From positions 1-51,348 of the forward strand of contig CAIRWM010000076.1 of NCBI GenBank assembly GCA_903882285.1: 51,348 nucleotides of DNA, given 5' to 3'. Shown piece by piece: positions 24,923-33,461 of the stretch (positions are counted from its first letter, which is position 1; each line of letters starts with the position of its first letter). A program made the translations under genes and the position numbers. This DNA comes from an uncultured cyanobacterium (GTDB lineage Bacteria > Cyanobacteriota > Cyanobacteriia > PCC-6307 > Cyanobiaceae). The notes under the pieces are model-generated. The model saw only the letters and a list, made by a program, of their open reading frames with translations. It was not told where the DNA came from and ran no database searches.

Positions 24923-26034
24923 CAAGGGCGCACCAGCAGCAGGCGCCTAAGCTCGGCTTCTGAGCGGACGGAGTCGAAGCCCCAGTAGGGCGTGAGCAGG
25001 TCGCGCACGGCGGCGGTGACCGCCGCCGGATCCGGCAGAGCCAGCCGAGCCGTCAGTTCGGCGCTGAGTCGCTCGCGCTCGGCCCACTCGGTCGCCTCCT
25101 CCTCCAGCTTGGCGCCGCTGAGGTGGGAGAGATCCTGCTCCGCCTGCACCGGCAGCCAGTGCAGGCGCTTCTCCAGGGCCACGCCATAGCCCAGATGAGT
25201 GCCGAAGGCGTTGCTCACTAGGCCGTCGCTGAGCTCCAGCAAGGTGCGCAGAGCGTCCAGAAACCATGGATTGGAACGGTGGCCGTTACAGGCCACGATC
25301 CACGACGGCGGTAGGCCGTCGAGCTGCGGATCCTTCCAGTGCCGCAGCCAGATCACCGAGCGGTAGCCGCCGACCTCCGCCTGGCGCGCCACGGCGTCGA
25401 TGCAGGCGCCGCGATCCATTCGGCGCTCCACCCGGTCCCAACTGTGGGCCAGCACCACCAGCAAGGTGGGACCGAGCTGCTGCCGCAGCTCGCGGATCGC
25501 CGCCGCCTCCAGCAGGGGGCGAGCGTAGGCGATCCAGGGGCCGATCGCCTCGGCGGGCGCCCCGAAGCGCTCCCGCAACCAGCTGGCCCGCCGCGGGCCC
25601 ATGCAGAGGTAGCCGCGACTCCAGCCGCGGGGGCTCTCGAAGCTGGCGGTGCGACTCACCTTGAGGCCGTGCTCCAGAAGCCAGGGCAGCGGCACGCCGA
25701 TCAGCGGCAGGCCGGCATAGCGCTTGATCTGAATGTCATGGCCATAGTGATGGGAAGAGTCCTCCAGCTCCCGCCGGGCCGGACTGAAGAACGGCCGGCA
25801 GCCCGTGGACGGGTGGAAGGCGCCCTCGTCCCAGAGGGCGGCGCTCACGCGCGGCGCCAGGGGCCGGAGATCGAAGGCCTGATGCACCAGGCCGCGATAG
25901 GCGGCCAACGCCATCCACTGATCTCGGTCAAGGGCCCGCAGCCGGGAGAAGGGCAGCATCCGCTGGCCGCGGCGCAGTCCCACGAGAACCGTCAGGCGCA
26001 GCCTGGCTTTGAGGCCGATGCGTCGGTTCATCAT
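24922..26034 (-). CDS. Uncharacterised surface-glycan family protein (GT-B-like)
   Basis: A 370-residue protein. Recognisable stretches are GPWIAYARPLL, LLVVLAHSWDRV, VIWLRHWKDPQ, ACNGHRSNPWFLDALRTLLELSDG and VSNAFGTHLGYGVALEK. From memory, this set (GP-I-YA, HS, GH...FL.RL, SN..GTHLGY) recurs in uncharacterised proteins of bacterial capsule and O-antigen loci and looks like a GT-B donor domain. The exact reaction is unknown to me. It lies upstream of, and is coupled to, the two Wzy-like genes. Its start is 19 bp from the kdsC stop. Confidence 0.6.
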   Translation of the reverse strand: MMNRRIGLKARLRLTVLVGLRRGQRMLPFSRLRALDRDQWMALAAYRGLVHQAFDLRPLAPRVSAALWDEGAFHPSTGCRPFFSPARRELEDSSHHYGHDIQIKRYAGLPLIGVPLPWLLEHGLKVSRTASFESPRGWSRGYLCMGPRRASWLRERFGAPAEAIGPWIAYARPLLEAAAIRELRQQLGPTLLVVLAHSWDRVERRMDRGACIDAVARQAEVGGYRSVIWLRHWKDPQLDGLPPSWIVACNGHRSNPWFLDALRTLLELSDGLVSNAFGTHLGYGVALEKRLHWLPVQAEQDLSHLSGAKLEEEATEWAERERLSAELTARLALPDPAAVTAAVRDLLTPYWGFDSVRSEAELRRLLLVRP

Positions 26035-26052
26035 GACGATTCGTCCTGGCAG

Positions 26053-26631
26053 TCAGTCATTGCGGTCGCGCCATCCCTCGCCGGCCAGCCGCCGCCATTC
26101 TCCCCGGGCGCGCAGGATCTCCTCCGCCAGGCGCCGCACGGCGCCATCGCCGCCCTTGCGGTCGAGCACCCAGTCGGCCCGCCGCCGCAGCGGCTGCACC
26201 GCATCGGCGGTGGCGATCAGCAGACCCACGGCAGGGCGCACGGCCAGGTCATTGAGATCGTCACCGACGAAGGCGCACTGGGCGGCGCTCACCCCCAGGG
26301 ACTGCTGCAGCGCCGCCAGGGCCGCCGGCTTGTCCTTCACGGCGGTGAGCACGTGAGTGATGCCCAGGTAGCGGGCCCGCTGCTCGGTGGCGCCGCTCTT
26401 GCCACCACTCAACCAGGCCACCTCCAGACCGGCCTGTTGCAGCAGTCGAATCCCCAGACCGTCGCGCACATCGAAGCGCTTGATCACCTCGCCGCTCTCG
26501 CTGGTCCAGAGACCGCCGTCGGTGAGCACACCATCGACATCGAGCACCAGCAGCCGCAGCGCTCGTAGCTGAGGCCGCACGCGCCGCAGGCCGCTGGCGT
26601 GGCACCAGAAGCGGTGGAGCTGCTGGATCAC
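26053..26631 (-). CDS. kdsC: 3-deoxy-D-manno-octulosonate 8-phosphate phosphatase (KdsC type)
   Basis: A 192-residue HAD hydrolase without a cap domain. The nucleophile motif is VLDVDGVLTDGGLW, then FDVRDGLGI, LSGGKSGATEQRA and the metal motif FVGDDLNDLA, all matching KdsC. It removes the 8-phosphate from Kdo8P. It follows kdsA on the same strand with a 41-bp gap, so kdsA and kdsC act in sequence. It could in principle be a relative acting on another ulosonic acid phosphate, but the kdsA neighbour argues for Kdo. Confidence 0.92.
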   Translation of the reverse strand: MIQQLHRFWCHASGLRRVRPQLRALRLLVLDVDGVLTDGGLWTSESGEVIKRFDVRDGLGIRLLQQAGLEVAWLSGGKSGATEQRARYLGITHVLTAVKDKPAALAALQQSLGVSAAQCAFVGDDLNDLAVRPAVGLLIATADAVQPLRRRADWVLDRKGGDGAVRRLAEEILRARGEWRRLAGEGWRDRND

Positions 26632-26672
26632 GGAGGGGGACGCCAGGAGGGGGAAACCGGGGGGCGGGGGGG

Positions 26673-27482
26673 TCAGAGGCTGCTGACGGCCAGCCCCTGC
26701 TGCAGGGGTTCCCGGATCGCCAGCAGCTGCTCCAGCAGCGGCTCCAGACGATGCAGCGGCACCATGTTGGGCCCATCGCTGAGGGCGCGATCGGGATCGG
26801 GGTGAACCTCCATGAACAGGCCGTCCACACCCACCGCCACGGCGGCGCGGGCCAGGGGAGCCACGAACTCGCGCTGACCGCCCGTGGCGGTGCCCAGGCC
26901 GCCGGGCTGCTGCACCGAATGAGTGGCATCAAAGATCACCGGACAGCCGAGGTCGCGAAGTTGCGGCAGGCTGCGGTAATCGACGATGAGGGTGTTGTAG
27001 CCGAAGCTGTTGCCCCGCTCGGTGAGCCAGATGGTCTCAGCACCGGCATCGCGCAGCTTCTTCACCACCTGGGCCATGTCCCAGGGGGCCAGAAACTGAC
27101 CTTTCTTGACGTTGATCACCTTGTCCGTGCCGGCCGCAGCGGCGGCGGCGGCCAGCAGCAGATCGCTCTGGCGGCAGAGGAAAGCAGGGATCTGCAGCAC
27201 GTCCACCACCTCGGCCACCGGGGCCGCCTGCTGGCTCTCGTGGATGTCGGTGAGCACCCGCAGGCCTGTGCGGCGCTTGACTTCGGCCAGCACCTCCAGT
27301 CCCTCGCTGACACCGGGGCCGCGGAACGAACCACCGGAACTGCGATTCGCCTTGTCGAAGCTGGCCTTGAAGATGTAGTCGATGCCGAGCCGGTCAGTGA
27401 TCTGCTTGACCCTTTCGGCGATCTCGAAGACCAGATCCGCGCTCTCGATCACGCAGGGGCCGGCCAGCAGGATCAAGGACAT
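26673..27482 (-). CDS. kdsA: 3-deoxy-8-phosphooctulonate synthase (Kdo8P synthase)
   Basis: A 269-residue protein. Motifs are [54 protein letters not shown] and [16 protein letters not shown]. It condenses PEP with arabinose-5-P to Kdo8P. Cys10 in GPCVIES occupies the place that is Asn in E. coli KdsA, the mark of metal-dependent (class II) enzymes. The ATG at 27482 was chosen; a GTG six codons upstream is possible. Confidence 0.96.
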   Translation of the reverse strand: MSLILLAGPCVIESADLVFEIAERVKQITDRLGIDYIFKASFDKANRSSGGSFRGPGVSEGLEVLAEVKRRTGLRVLTDIHESQQAAPVAEVVDVLQIPAFLCRQSDLLLAAAAAAAGTDKVINVKKGQFLAPWDMAQVVKKLRDAGAETIWLTERGNSFGYNTLIVDYRSLPQLRDLGCPVIFDATHSVQQPGGLGTATGGQREFVAPLARAAVAVGVDGLFMEVHPDPDRALSDGPNMVPLHRLEPLLEQLLAIREPLQQGLAVSSL

Positions 27483-27529
27483 GATTGCCGGGAACGCCAC
27501 AACATCAAAACCAGCATAGGAGAGCGGCT

Positions 27530-29362
27530 TCAGCTCACCAGGCGACGCTCTAGGGAGGCGAGATCGCGGAAACTATCAGAGCGCTGCTGCAATTCCTCGA
27601 ATGTGCCGAAAGCCTTGATGCGACCCCGCTCAAATTCATAAATGCGATCGCAGCGCATCACCGTGGACAGGCGATGGGCGATCACCACGGTGGTGCAGCG
27701 GCGGCCGATCACCTCCAGGGCCTGAATAATTTCATTTTCCGTGCGATTGTCGAGGGCACTGGTGGCTTCATCCAGCAACAGGAACTGGGCGCGGCGATAG
27801 AACGATCGGGCCAGGGCCAGCCGCTGCCGCTGACCGCCTGAGAGTTGCAGGCCGTTCTCCCCGATCGGGGTGTGCAGGCCATAGGGCAGTTCGCTGACGA
27901 ATTCATCGAGCTGGGCCGCCTCCAAGGCCCCCCAGACCTCGTCCTGATCGACCTCCTCCTCGTTGCGGCCGAAGGCCACGTTCTCCACAACACTGGCATC
28001 CAGCAAATTGATGAATTGGGGCACCTGGGAGCAGCAGGCCTGCCACGCCGGAACGTCCTGAGGGGAGACGGGAATGCCATCAAGGGTGAGCGCACCACGA
28101 CCAGAATCGAGCAGGGAGAGCAGGATCTGGGCCGTGGTGGTCTTACCGCTGCCGGTGGAGCCCACGAAGGCGACGCGCGACCCCACCGGAATCGAGAGGT
28201 CGATCCCGCGCAACACCCAGTCCTTGGAACCCGGATAGGCATACCAGACATCCTGCAGGCCGATCGTGCGGTTGGGAAAGACGCCCTGGGGGCTGGACAC
28301 GCCTGGATCCCCCAACACGGGCTTACCCGTGGGAAGCCGTAGGTACTCCAGGGTGCTGTCGATCACGGGCAGGCCGCCGCGCAGCTGGTTCATCGAGGCG
28401 AAGAAATCCTGCAGGGGTGGCGTCAGGCGCAGGGCGGCCACCGCCAGCGAAGCAAGGAAGGGCAGGATGGAACGGATGTCGGAGCGATCGCCGCTGAGCA
28501 GGGGCGGCACAGCTCCCACAGCGAAAATCAGAGTGATGCCCAGGGGTTCGATCAGGGCCCGGGGAATCGTGGGCAGGAGTTCAGTGGTCCAGGCATAACT
28601 CTTGGCTTTCTCGCCGGTGCGCACGAAGGCCTGACGGAAGTGATTTTCCGAGGCGGTGAGCTTGATGTCGCGGATCGAGCCAAGGGATTCCAGTAGGATG
28701 TGGGCCGTGCGCGACTCCAGCCGAAGCTTTTGATTGGTGGCGTGGCGCAGATAAGGGGTGATCAGCTGGGAAATGACGAGGTACGCTCCGACCAGGCAGC
28801 TGATCAGCACTACCGCCGACCAGCGTCCGATCACAAGAATGCCGAACGAGAGCAGCAGGATCGAGAAGATGCTGCCGACCATCTTCAAGAGTGGATTCAC
28901 CACTGCGTTTGATGTCTTTTTGATGTGGCTCAGCACCATGGTCGAGAGCTTGGCCGTGCTCTTCGACAGGTGGTATTCATACCCCTGCGCCAACACATTG
29001 GCGTGGATCTGATTGGAGAGATCGATCCACACCCGCGCCGTGAGGCGCTGCTGTAAGTACTGCAACCCGAACTTGCCGAAGGAGGCGATCCAGGAAAGCA
29101 ACGCGAACAGGGCGATCAGCCAGAGGCTCTGATCGATGGAATCTCCGCCGAACACCTTCACGCCCGGCAGTCGGTCTTCCATGTCACTCCCCACCAGGGC
29201 GCCCATCAGGCGGGCGATCACCGCCACCGAGGCCAGATCCACGAAGCCCGGGATCACCGAAAAAGCCACCACCCGTCTGAGCTGGCGCAGGCGCTCCGGC
29301 GGCAGGTAGGCCATCAGGGCCCGCAGCTGCCGGTAAGTTCGGCTCCGGGAGAGCAGATTCAA
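27530..29362 (-). CDS. ABC transporter, fused permease and ATPase (PglK/MsbA-like exporter)
   Basis: About 610 residues. The N-terminal half has around six membrane helices. The ATPase has Walker [12 protein letters not shown], signature [14 protein letters not shown], Walker [13 protein letters not shown] and the H-loop VIAHRLST. The fold is that of lipid-linked oligosaccharide or lipid exporters. Adjacent kdsA and glycosyltransferases suggest a flippase for a glycolipid or polysaccharide precursor. The start is uncertain: TTG at 29362 or ATG at 29314. An AGGAGG site lies upstream near 29450, at the end of the preceding gene, but too far for either start. Confidence 0.88.
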   Translation of the reverse strand: MNLLSRSRTYRQLRALMAYLPPERLRQLRRVVAFSVIPGFVDLASVAVIARLMGALVGSDMEDRLPGVKVFGGDSIDQSLWLIALFALLSWIASFGKFGLQYLQQRLTARVWIDLSNQIHANVLAQGYEYHLSKSTAKLSTMVLSHIKKTSNAVVNPLLKMVGSIFSILLLSFGILVIGRWSAVVLISCLVGAYLVISQLITPYLRHATNQKLRLESRTAHILLESLGSIRDIKLTASENHFRQAFVRTGEKAKSYAWTTELLPTIPRALIEPLGITLIFAVGAVPPLLSGDRSDIRSILPFLASLAVAALRLTPPLQDFFASMNQLRGGLPVIDSTLEYLRLPTGKPVLGDPGVSSPQGVFPNRTIGLQDVWYAYPGSKDWVLRGIDLSIPVGSRVAFVGSTGSGKTTTAQILLSLLDSGRGALTLDGIPVSPQDVPAWQACCSQVPQFINLLDASVVENVAFGRNEEEVDQDEVWGALEAAQLDEFVSELPYGLHTPIGENGLQLSGGQRQRLALARSFYRRAQFLLLDEATSALDNRTENEIIQALEVIGRRCTTVVIAHRLSTVMRCDRIYEFERGRIKAFGTFEELQQRSDSFRDLASLERRLVS

Positions 29363-29450
29363 GCGCTGAGCGAGCTGTTCACATCGGGCTAACGCTATGG
29401 GGGCAGTCCCCGGAATCCGCCCCTGGCGGGCCAGCGCCGCAGCCGACCTC

Positions 29451-30494
29451 CTAGAAACGCCGCCAGTGTGATGCCAGGCGGGAGCGCAGCTGCCGGGCCC
29501 GCAGACGCCAGGGCGGCGCGCTCTGCAAGGGCTGACACCCGGCCCGCAGGAGTCGATCCCAGTGGTGATCAATCATCTCCAGGCCCCGATGCCAGCGGGC
29601 CTGCAGCGCTGACTCCGAACAGCTTTCCAGCAGGGCCACCAGCCTCGAGGGATCCGGCCGCCAGGCCCGCGGATCAGACGCGGCGGCGGCGATCCGCTCC
29701 AGATCGGCCTCAAGGGTGCCGCAGCCGATCTGATGGCCGAGCAGGCCGGGATCGAGGGCGTCGGCCAGGGCGTGATTGAGGCTGCTGAACACGACGCAGC
29801 CGCAGGCCATGGCCTCGATCGGCGGCAGGCCGAAACCCTCACTGACGCCCCGCCCCCGCCAGTAGTCGGCCGAGTCGTAGAGGTAGACGGAGGCGCTGTT
29901 GAACAGAGCAACCAGGTCGTCGACCCAGCCACTCTGCACCTCCACCGTCAGCCCCCGCTGGCGCAGGGCCGGCACCAGCTGCTCCAGCACATAGCGGCTG
30001 CTCTTGCGCTCCTGCACCAGCACGTCGATCGGCCGCCTGTGCCCCTGCGCCCCCTGCGGCTGGCAGTCGCCGCGCGCCAGCCACATCGGCTCGAGGGCGT
30101 TGGGAACAAGCAAGAGGGGATGGCGCGGCGCCCGGTCGCCCCAGTAGCCGAGGGTGTTGCGGCTGACCGCCAGCACCGGCACCCCGGCAGGCAGGGAGAA
30201 GCCATAGCCACTGCTGTGGGCGTGATATGCCACCGGACGCCCCTGCAGGCGCCGCAGCAGCCGGGGCACATCAAAGCCCCAGCTGACGATCCAGAGGGCC
30301 GGCCCCGGGGCCGGCTCGGCGGCGAGCAGGTCGTCGAGGAAGGCGTGGCCCTCCTCCCGCTGCCGGTAGGTGACCACCTCCACCGGGCGGTCAGAGGCAG
30401 CGGCAAGCAGACGCGCGGTCTGGAGCTCCACCAGGAGGCCGCCACAGCGGAATCGCCCCGTGGTGCCGGGGAGCAGGAAGCGAAGGGGGCGCAA
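29451..30494 (-). CDS. Glycosyltransferase, family 1/4 type (GT-B)
   Basis: A 347-residue protein with N-terminal LPGTTGRFRCGGLLVELQTA and the donor-domain motif VSEGFGLPPIEAMACGCVVFSS (E-x7-E), as in group 1 transferases. The middle has HAHSSGYGFSLPAGVPVLAVS. The apparent start is TTG at 30494, next to a GCGATCGC sequence; no ATG is near. It lies upstream of the ABC exporter gene on the same strand, which fits a shared glycan pathway. Confidence 0.85.
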   Translation of the reverse strand: MRPLRFLLPGTTGRFRCGGLLVELQTARLLAAASDRPVEVVTYRQREEGHAFLDDLLAAEPAPGPALWIVSWGFDVPRLLRRLQGRPVAYHAHSSGYGFSLPAGVPVLAVSRNTLGYWGDRAPRHPLLLVPNALEPMWLARGDCQPQGAQGHRRPIDVLVQERKSSRYVLEQLVPALRQRGLTVEVQSGWVDDLVALFNSASVYLYDSADYWRGRGVSEGFGLPPIEAMACGCVVFSSLNHALADALDPGLLGHQIGCGTLEADLERIAAAASDPRAWRPDPSRLVALLESCSESALQARWHRGLEMIDHHWDRLLRAGCQPLQSAPPWRLRARQLRSRLASHWRRF

Positions 30495-30541
30495 GCGAAG
30501 ACGGCGATCGCCCGGAGAGTCTGAGTCAGCCAGCGACGGCT

Positions 30542-31255
30542 TCAGGCCGCAACCGCTTCGGTACTGCCGGAACGCTGCCGGCGGGTCAGAAAGCCGAACA
30601 ACACCTTGCCGATGGCGGCCACCAGATTGCCCTCCAACTCCTGGAACATCTTCATGTTGCAGTGGAAGGCGTGGTTGGCCTCCTCGACGATGCGATCGGC
30701 CGTGGCCTGATCAATTGGCAGGCTGTCGAGGGTGGCGCGGTACTGGGTCTTGAAGGCCTTCTCATCAGGGATGGCGTCGAATTCGTAGAAGCGCAGGCCG
30801 TCGTGTTCGCCCAGGCTCATCGCTTTCTGGGCGATGTTCTTGAGGATCTGGCCACCGGAGAGGTCGCCGATGTAGCGGGTGTAGTGATGGCCCACCAGCA
30901 GTTCGGGCGACTCCTGGGCCACCTGGTGCAGCCGGGCCACGTACTCCTGGGCGCCGGGGGTGGCACTGATCTGCTGGCGCCAGTCGGCCCCGAAGTAGAA
31001 GGCGAGGTCCTGCTCGATGGACTCGCGGCGATTGAGCTCGCGGTACACGATCGGACCGACCACGGGATGGTCGCGCAGGCGGCCCATCTCCTCTTCCATG
31101 GCGCTGTACACGAACCAGAGATCGGCCACCAAGGTGCGATAGCTGGCCTTGTCGACGACGCCCTTGAGGAAACAGCTCACGAAGCCGGTGTTCTCGGCCA
31201 TTGTGTGAGCTTTTTTCGTTCCCTCTCGCAGCTGGGAAGCAAGGGCGACGGGCAT
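30542..31255 (-). CDS. ho1: Heme oxygenase (biliverdin-producing)
   Basis: A 237-residue all-helical protein. The proximal heme ligand is His in REGTKKAHTMAEN, and the distal-helix glycines are in YIGDLSGGQILKNIAQKA. It opens heme to biliverdin for phycobilin synthesis and heme turnover, with ferredoxin as electron donor. The ATG at 31255 (MPVALASQLREG) gives the family N-terminus; the longer frame upstream is unlikely. It flanks the glycan region but belongs functionally to the photosynthesis set. Confidence 0.96.
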   Translation of the reverse strand: MPVALASQLREGTKKAHTMAENTGFVSCFLKGVVDKASYRTLVADLWFVYSAMEEEMGRLRDHPVVGPIVYRELNRRESIEQDLAFYFGADWRQQISATPGAQEYVARLHQVAQESPELLVGHHYTRYIGDLSGGQILKNIAQKAMSLGEHDGLRFYEFDAIPDEKAFKTQYRATLDSLPIDQATADRIVEEANHAFHCNMKMFQELEGNLVAAIGKVLFGFLTRRQRSGSTEAVAA

Positions 31256-31284
31256 CGGTTCAGATGGGTCTCGGGCAGCGTTCC

Positions 31285-31290
31285 ACCGTA
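31285..31290 (-). promoter_or_regulatory. Possible -10 element (TACGGT) for heme oxygenase
   Basis: TACGGT on the minus strand ends 29 bases before the ho1 ATG and fits TANNNT. No -35 box is clear. The same TACGGT precedes glgP at a similar distance. Confidence 0.3.
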
Positions 31291-31334
31291 GGGGGGGTCT
31301 ACGCCGCGCTGGCGACAAGGTTGCAAAGGATTAC

Positions 31335-31805
31335 TCAGGCCGCCCGCTCCTCGCCCCCCACCGCCGGCTCCGGGGTGCCGAACAGCAGGAACAGCTCCCG
31401 GCAGATCTCGCGCAGACGCTCACTCACCTCGGGCTGGGGCAGATAGGAGCCGGAGGGCCGCCAGTCCCCCAGGGTCGCCAGGCGCCAGCGCTCGGCGTCG
31501 TAGGTGAGACCGCGGATCAGCACGCCCAGCAGCCGAGGCGGCGGCGCCCCAGGATTAGCTGCCCGCTCGAGCCGCAACTGCACCAGCAGCGAGCGGCACT
31601 GCAGCCGCGGGCTCCAGCCGGGGAAATGGAAGGAGAGGTCGAGGGTCTCCTGCTCCCGATAGGCCCGGGTCAGGGGGTCGTCGCGCCAAGGGTTGAGGTT
31701 GGCGCGGGCATCGGGGAAGCGCTCGCGAAACAGGGCGGCCGCCGAGGCGATGGCCTGGGCCAGTTCCAGGGATCGGGCCTGCTCGGCAGCATTCATGCAC
31801 CCCAT
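31335..31805 (-). CDS. Conserved-looking hypothetical protein
   Basis: A protein of about 156 residues; the start is ATG at 31805 or a second ATG three codons later at 31796. The sequence is soluble and mixed (LDLSFHFPGWSPRLQCRSLLVQLRLE, GLTYDAERWRLATLGDW, LREICRELFLLFG in separate parts). I recognise no domain. It reads as a real gene: balanced hydrophobicity, an antiparallel-sheet-like centre and a helical C-terminus. It is between heme oxygenase and divergent icd, and could be a picocyanobacterial core protein. Confidence 0.7.
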   Translation of the reverse strand: MGCMNAAEQARSLELAQAIASAAALFRERFPDARANLNPWRDDPLTRAYREQETLDLSFHFPGWSPRLQCRSLLVQLRLERAANPGAPPPRLLGVLIRGLTYDAERWRLATLGDWRPSGSYLPQPEVSERLREICRELFLLFGTPEPAVGGEERAA

Positions 31806-31941
31806 CCTGAAGCCAGCACTACGGCGCCGTCGCGCCGATTGGCAGTTCCAGACAGGGGCGGGGCGCCCCCCGCGGCGCTCCCAGCACAGGGGGCCGCCGT
31901 GGCGCCGATCACCACCAACCTTTCAGCACCCACTCCAGGCA

Positions 31942-31947
31942 TAGGCT
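31942..31947 (+). promoter_or_regulatory. Candidate -10 element (TAGGCT) of icd
   Basis: TAGGCT ends 22 bases before the icd ATG in the 164-bp divergent spacer. It matches the hexamer found before rnpB, kdsB and (as TAGGAT) psbE. Confidence 0.45.
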
Positions 31948-31969
31948 CGCAGCCAGCGACCACGCCCCG

Positions 31970-33400
31970 ATGGCCAGTTACGAGAAGCTCACACCGCCGA
32001 CCCGCGGCACGGCGATCCGCTTCGAGGACGGTCAGCCGATCGTCCCGCACGATCCGATCATCCCCTTCATCCGCGGCGACGGGACCGGGGTCGACATCTG
32101 GCCTGCCACCCAGCGCGTGCTGGATGCCGCTGTAACCAAAGCTTATGGCGGCGAGCGCCGCATCGAGTGGTTCAAGGTGTTCGCCGGCGACGAAGCCTGC
32201 GAGCTCTACGGCACCTACCAGTACCTGCCGGAAGACACCCTCGAAGCCATCCGCACCTACGGCGTGGCGATCAAGGGACCCCTCACCACCCCGGTGGGCG
32301 GTGGCATCCGCTCGCTGAACGTGGCGCTGCGCCAGATCTTCGACCTCTACTGCTGCGTGCGGCCCTGCCGTTACTACGAGGGCACCCCCAGCCCCCACAA
32401 GCGGCCCCAAGACCTCGACGTGATCGTCTACCGGGAAAACACCGAAGACATCTATATGGGGATCGAGTGGGAGGCCAGCGATCCGGTCTGCCTCAAGCTG
32501 ATCCAGCATCTCAATGAGGTGGTGATCCCGGCCAACGGCAAGCTCGGCCAGCGCCGCATCCCCGAGGGGTCCGGCATCGGCATCAAACCCGTGAGCAAGC
32601 ACGGCAGCCAGCGCCACATCCGCAAGGCGATCCAGCACGCCCTGCGCCTCGAGGGCGCCAAGCGCCACGTGACGCTGGTGCACAAGGGCAACATCATGAA
32701 GTTCACCGAGGGCGCGTTCCGCGACTGGGGCTACGAGCTGGCCACCAGCGAATTCCGCGACGTCTGCGTCACCGAGCGCGAGAGCTGGATCCTCGACAAC
32801 CTCGATCGCGATCCGGCGCTGAGCATCGAGGCCAACGCCCGCATGATCGACCCCGGCTACGACGCCCTCACCCCGGAGAAGCAGGCGGCGGTCTGCAACG
32901 AGGTAAAGGACGTGCTCGACAGCATCGGCATCAGCCACGGCGGCGGCCTCTGGAAGGCGATGGTGATGGTCGACGACCGCATCGCCGACAGCATCTTCCA
33001 GCAGATCCAGACCCGGCCGGCCGACTATTCGATCCTGGCCACCCTCAACCTCAACGGCGACTACATCTCCGATGCCGCCGCCGCCGTGGTGGGCGGGCTG
33101 GGCATGGCCCCCGGTGCCAACATCGGCGATACGGCCGCCATCTTTGAGGCCACCCACGGCACCGCGCCGAAACACGCCGGCCTCGACCGCATCAACCCCG
33201 GCTCGGTGATCCTCAGCGGCGTGATGATGCTCGAGTTCATGGGCTGGCAGGAGGCCGCCGACCTGATCACCGTCGGCATCAGCTCCGCCATCGCCGCCCA
33301 GGAGGTCACCTACGACCTGGCCCGCCTGATGGAGCCGCCCGTGGAGCCGGTGAGCTGCAGCGGCTTCGCAGAGGCGGTGGTGGCCCACTTCGGCGGCTGA
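31970..33400 (+). CDS. icd: NADP-dependent isocitrate dehydrogenase
   Basis: A 476-residue protein. [14 protein letters not shown] forms the N-terminal nucleotide site. The substrate-binding region is [18 protein letters not shown] followed by [13 protein letters not shown], and the cofactor region is [21 protein letters not shown]. It makes 2-oxoglutarate, the main nitrogen-status signal and ammonium acceptor in cyanobacteria. It is about 50-60 residues longer than E. coli Icd, as in other cyanobacteria, because of an insert around residues 195-215. Confidence 0.97.
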   Translation: MASYEKLTPPTRGTAIRFEDGQPIVPHDPIIPFIRGDGTGVDIWPATQRVLDAAVTKAYGGERRIEWFKVFAGDEACELYGTYQYLPEDTLEAIRTYGVAIKGPLTTPVGGGIRSLNVALRQIFDLYCCVRPCRYYEGTPSPHKRPQDLDVIVYRENTEDIYMGIEWEASDPVCLKLIQHLNEVVIPANGKLGQRRIPEGSGIGIKPVSKHGSQRHIRKAIQHALRLEGAKRHVTLVHKGNIMKFTEGAFRDWGYELATSEFRDVCVTERESWILDNLDRDPALSIEANARMIDPGYDALTPEKQAAVCNEVKDVLDSIGISHGGGLWKAMVMVDDRIADSIFQQIQTRPADYSILATLNLNGDYISDAAAAVVGGLGMAPGANIGDTAAIFEATHGTAPKHAGLDRINPGSVILSGVMMLEFMGWQEAADLITVGISSAIAAQEVTYDLARLMEPPVEPVSCSGFAEAVVAHFGG

Positions 33401-33461
33401 AGGGTCCGGGCGGCCGCCGCTGGGCGCCGGTTGGGTGAGCGATCCGGGCAGACTGCCTGCC

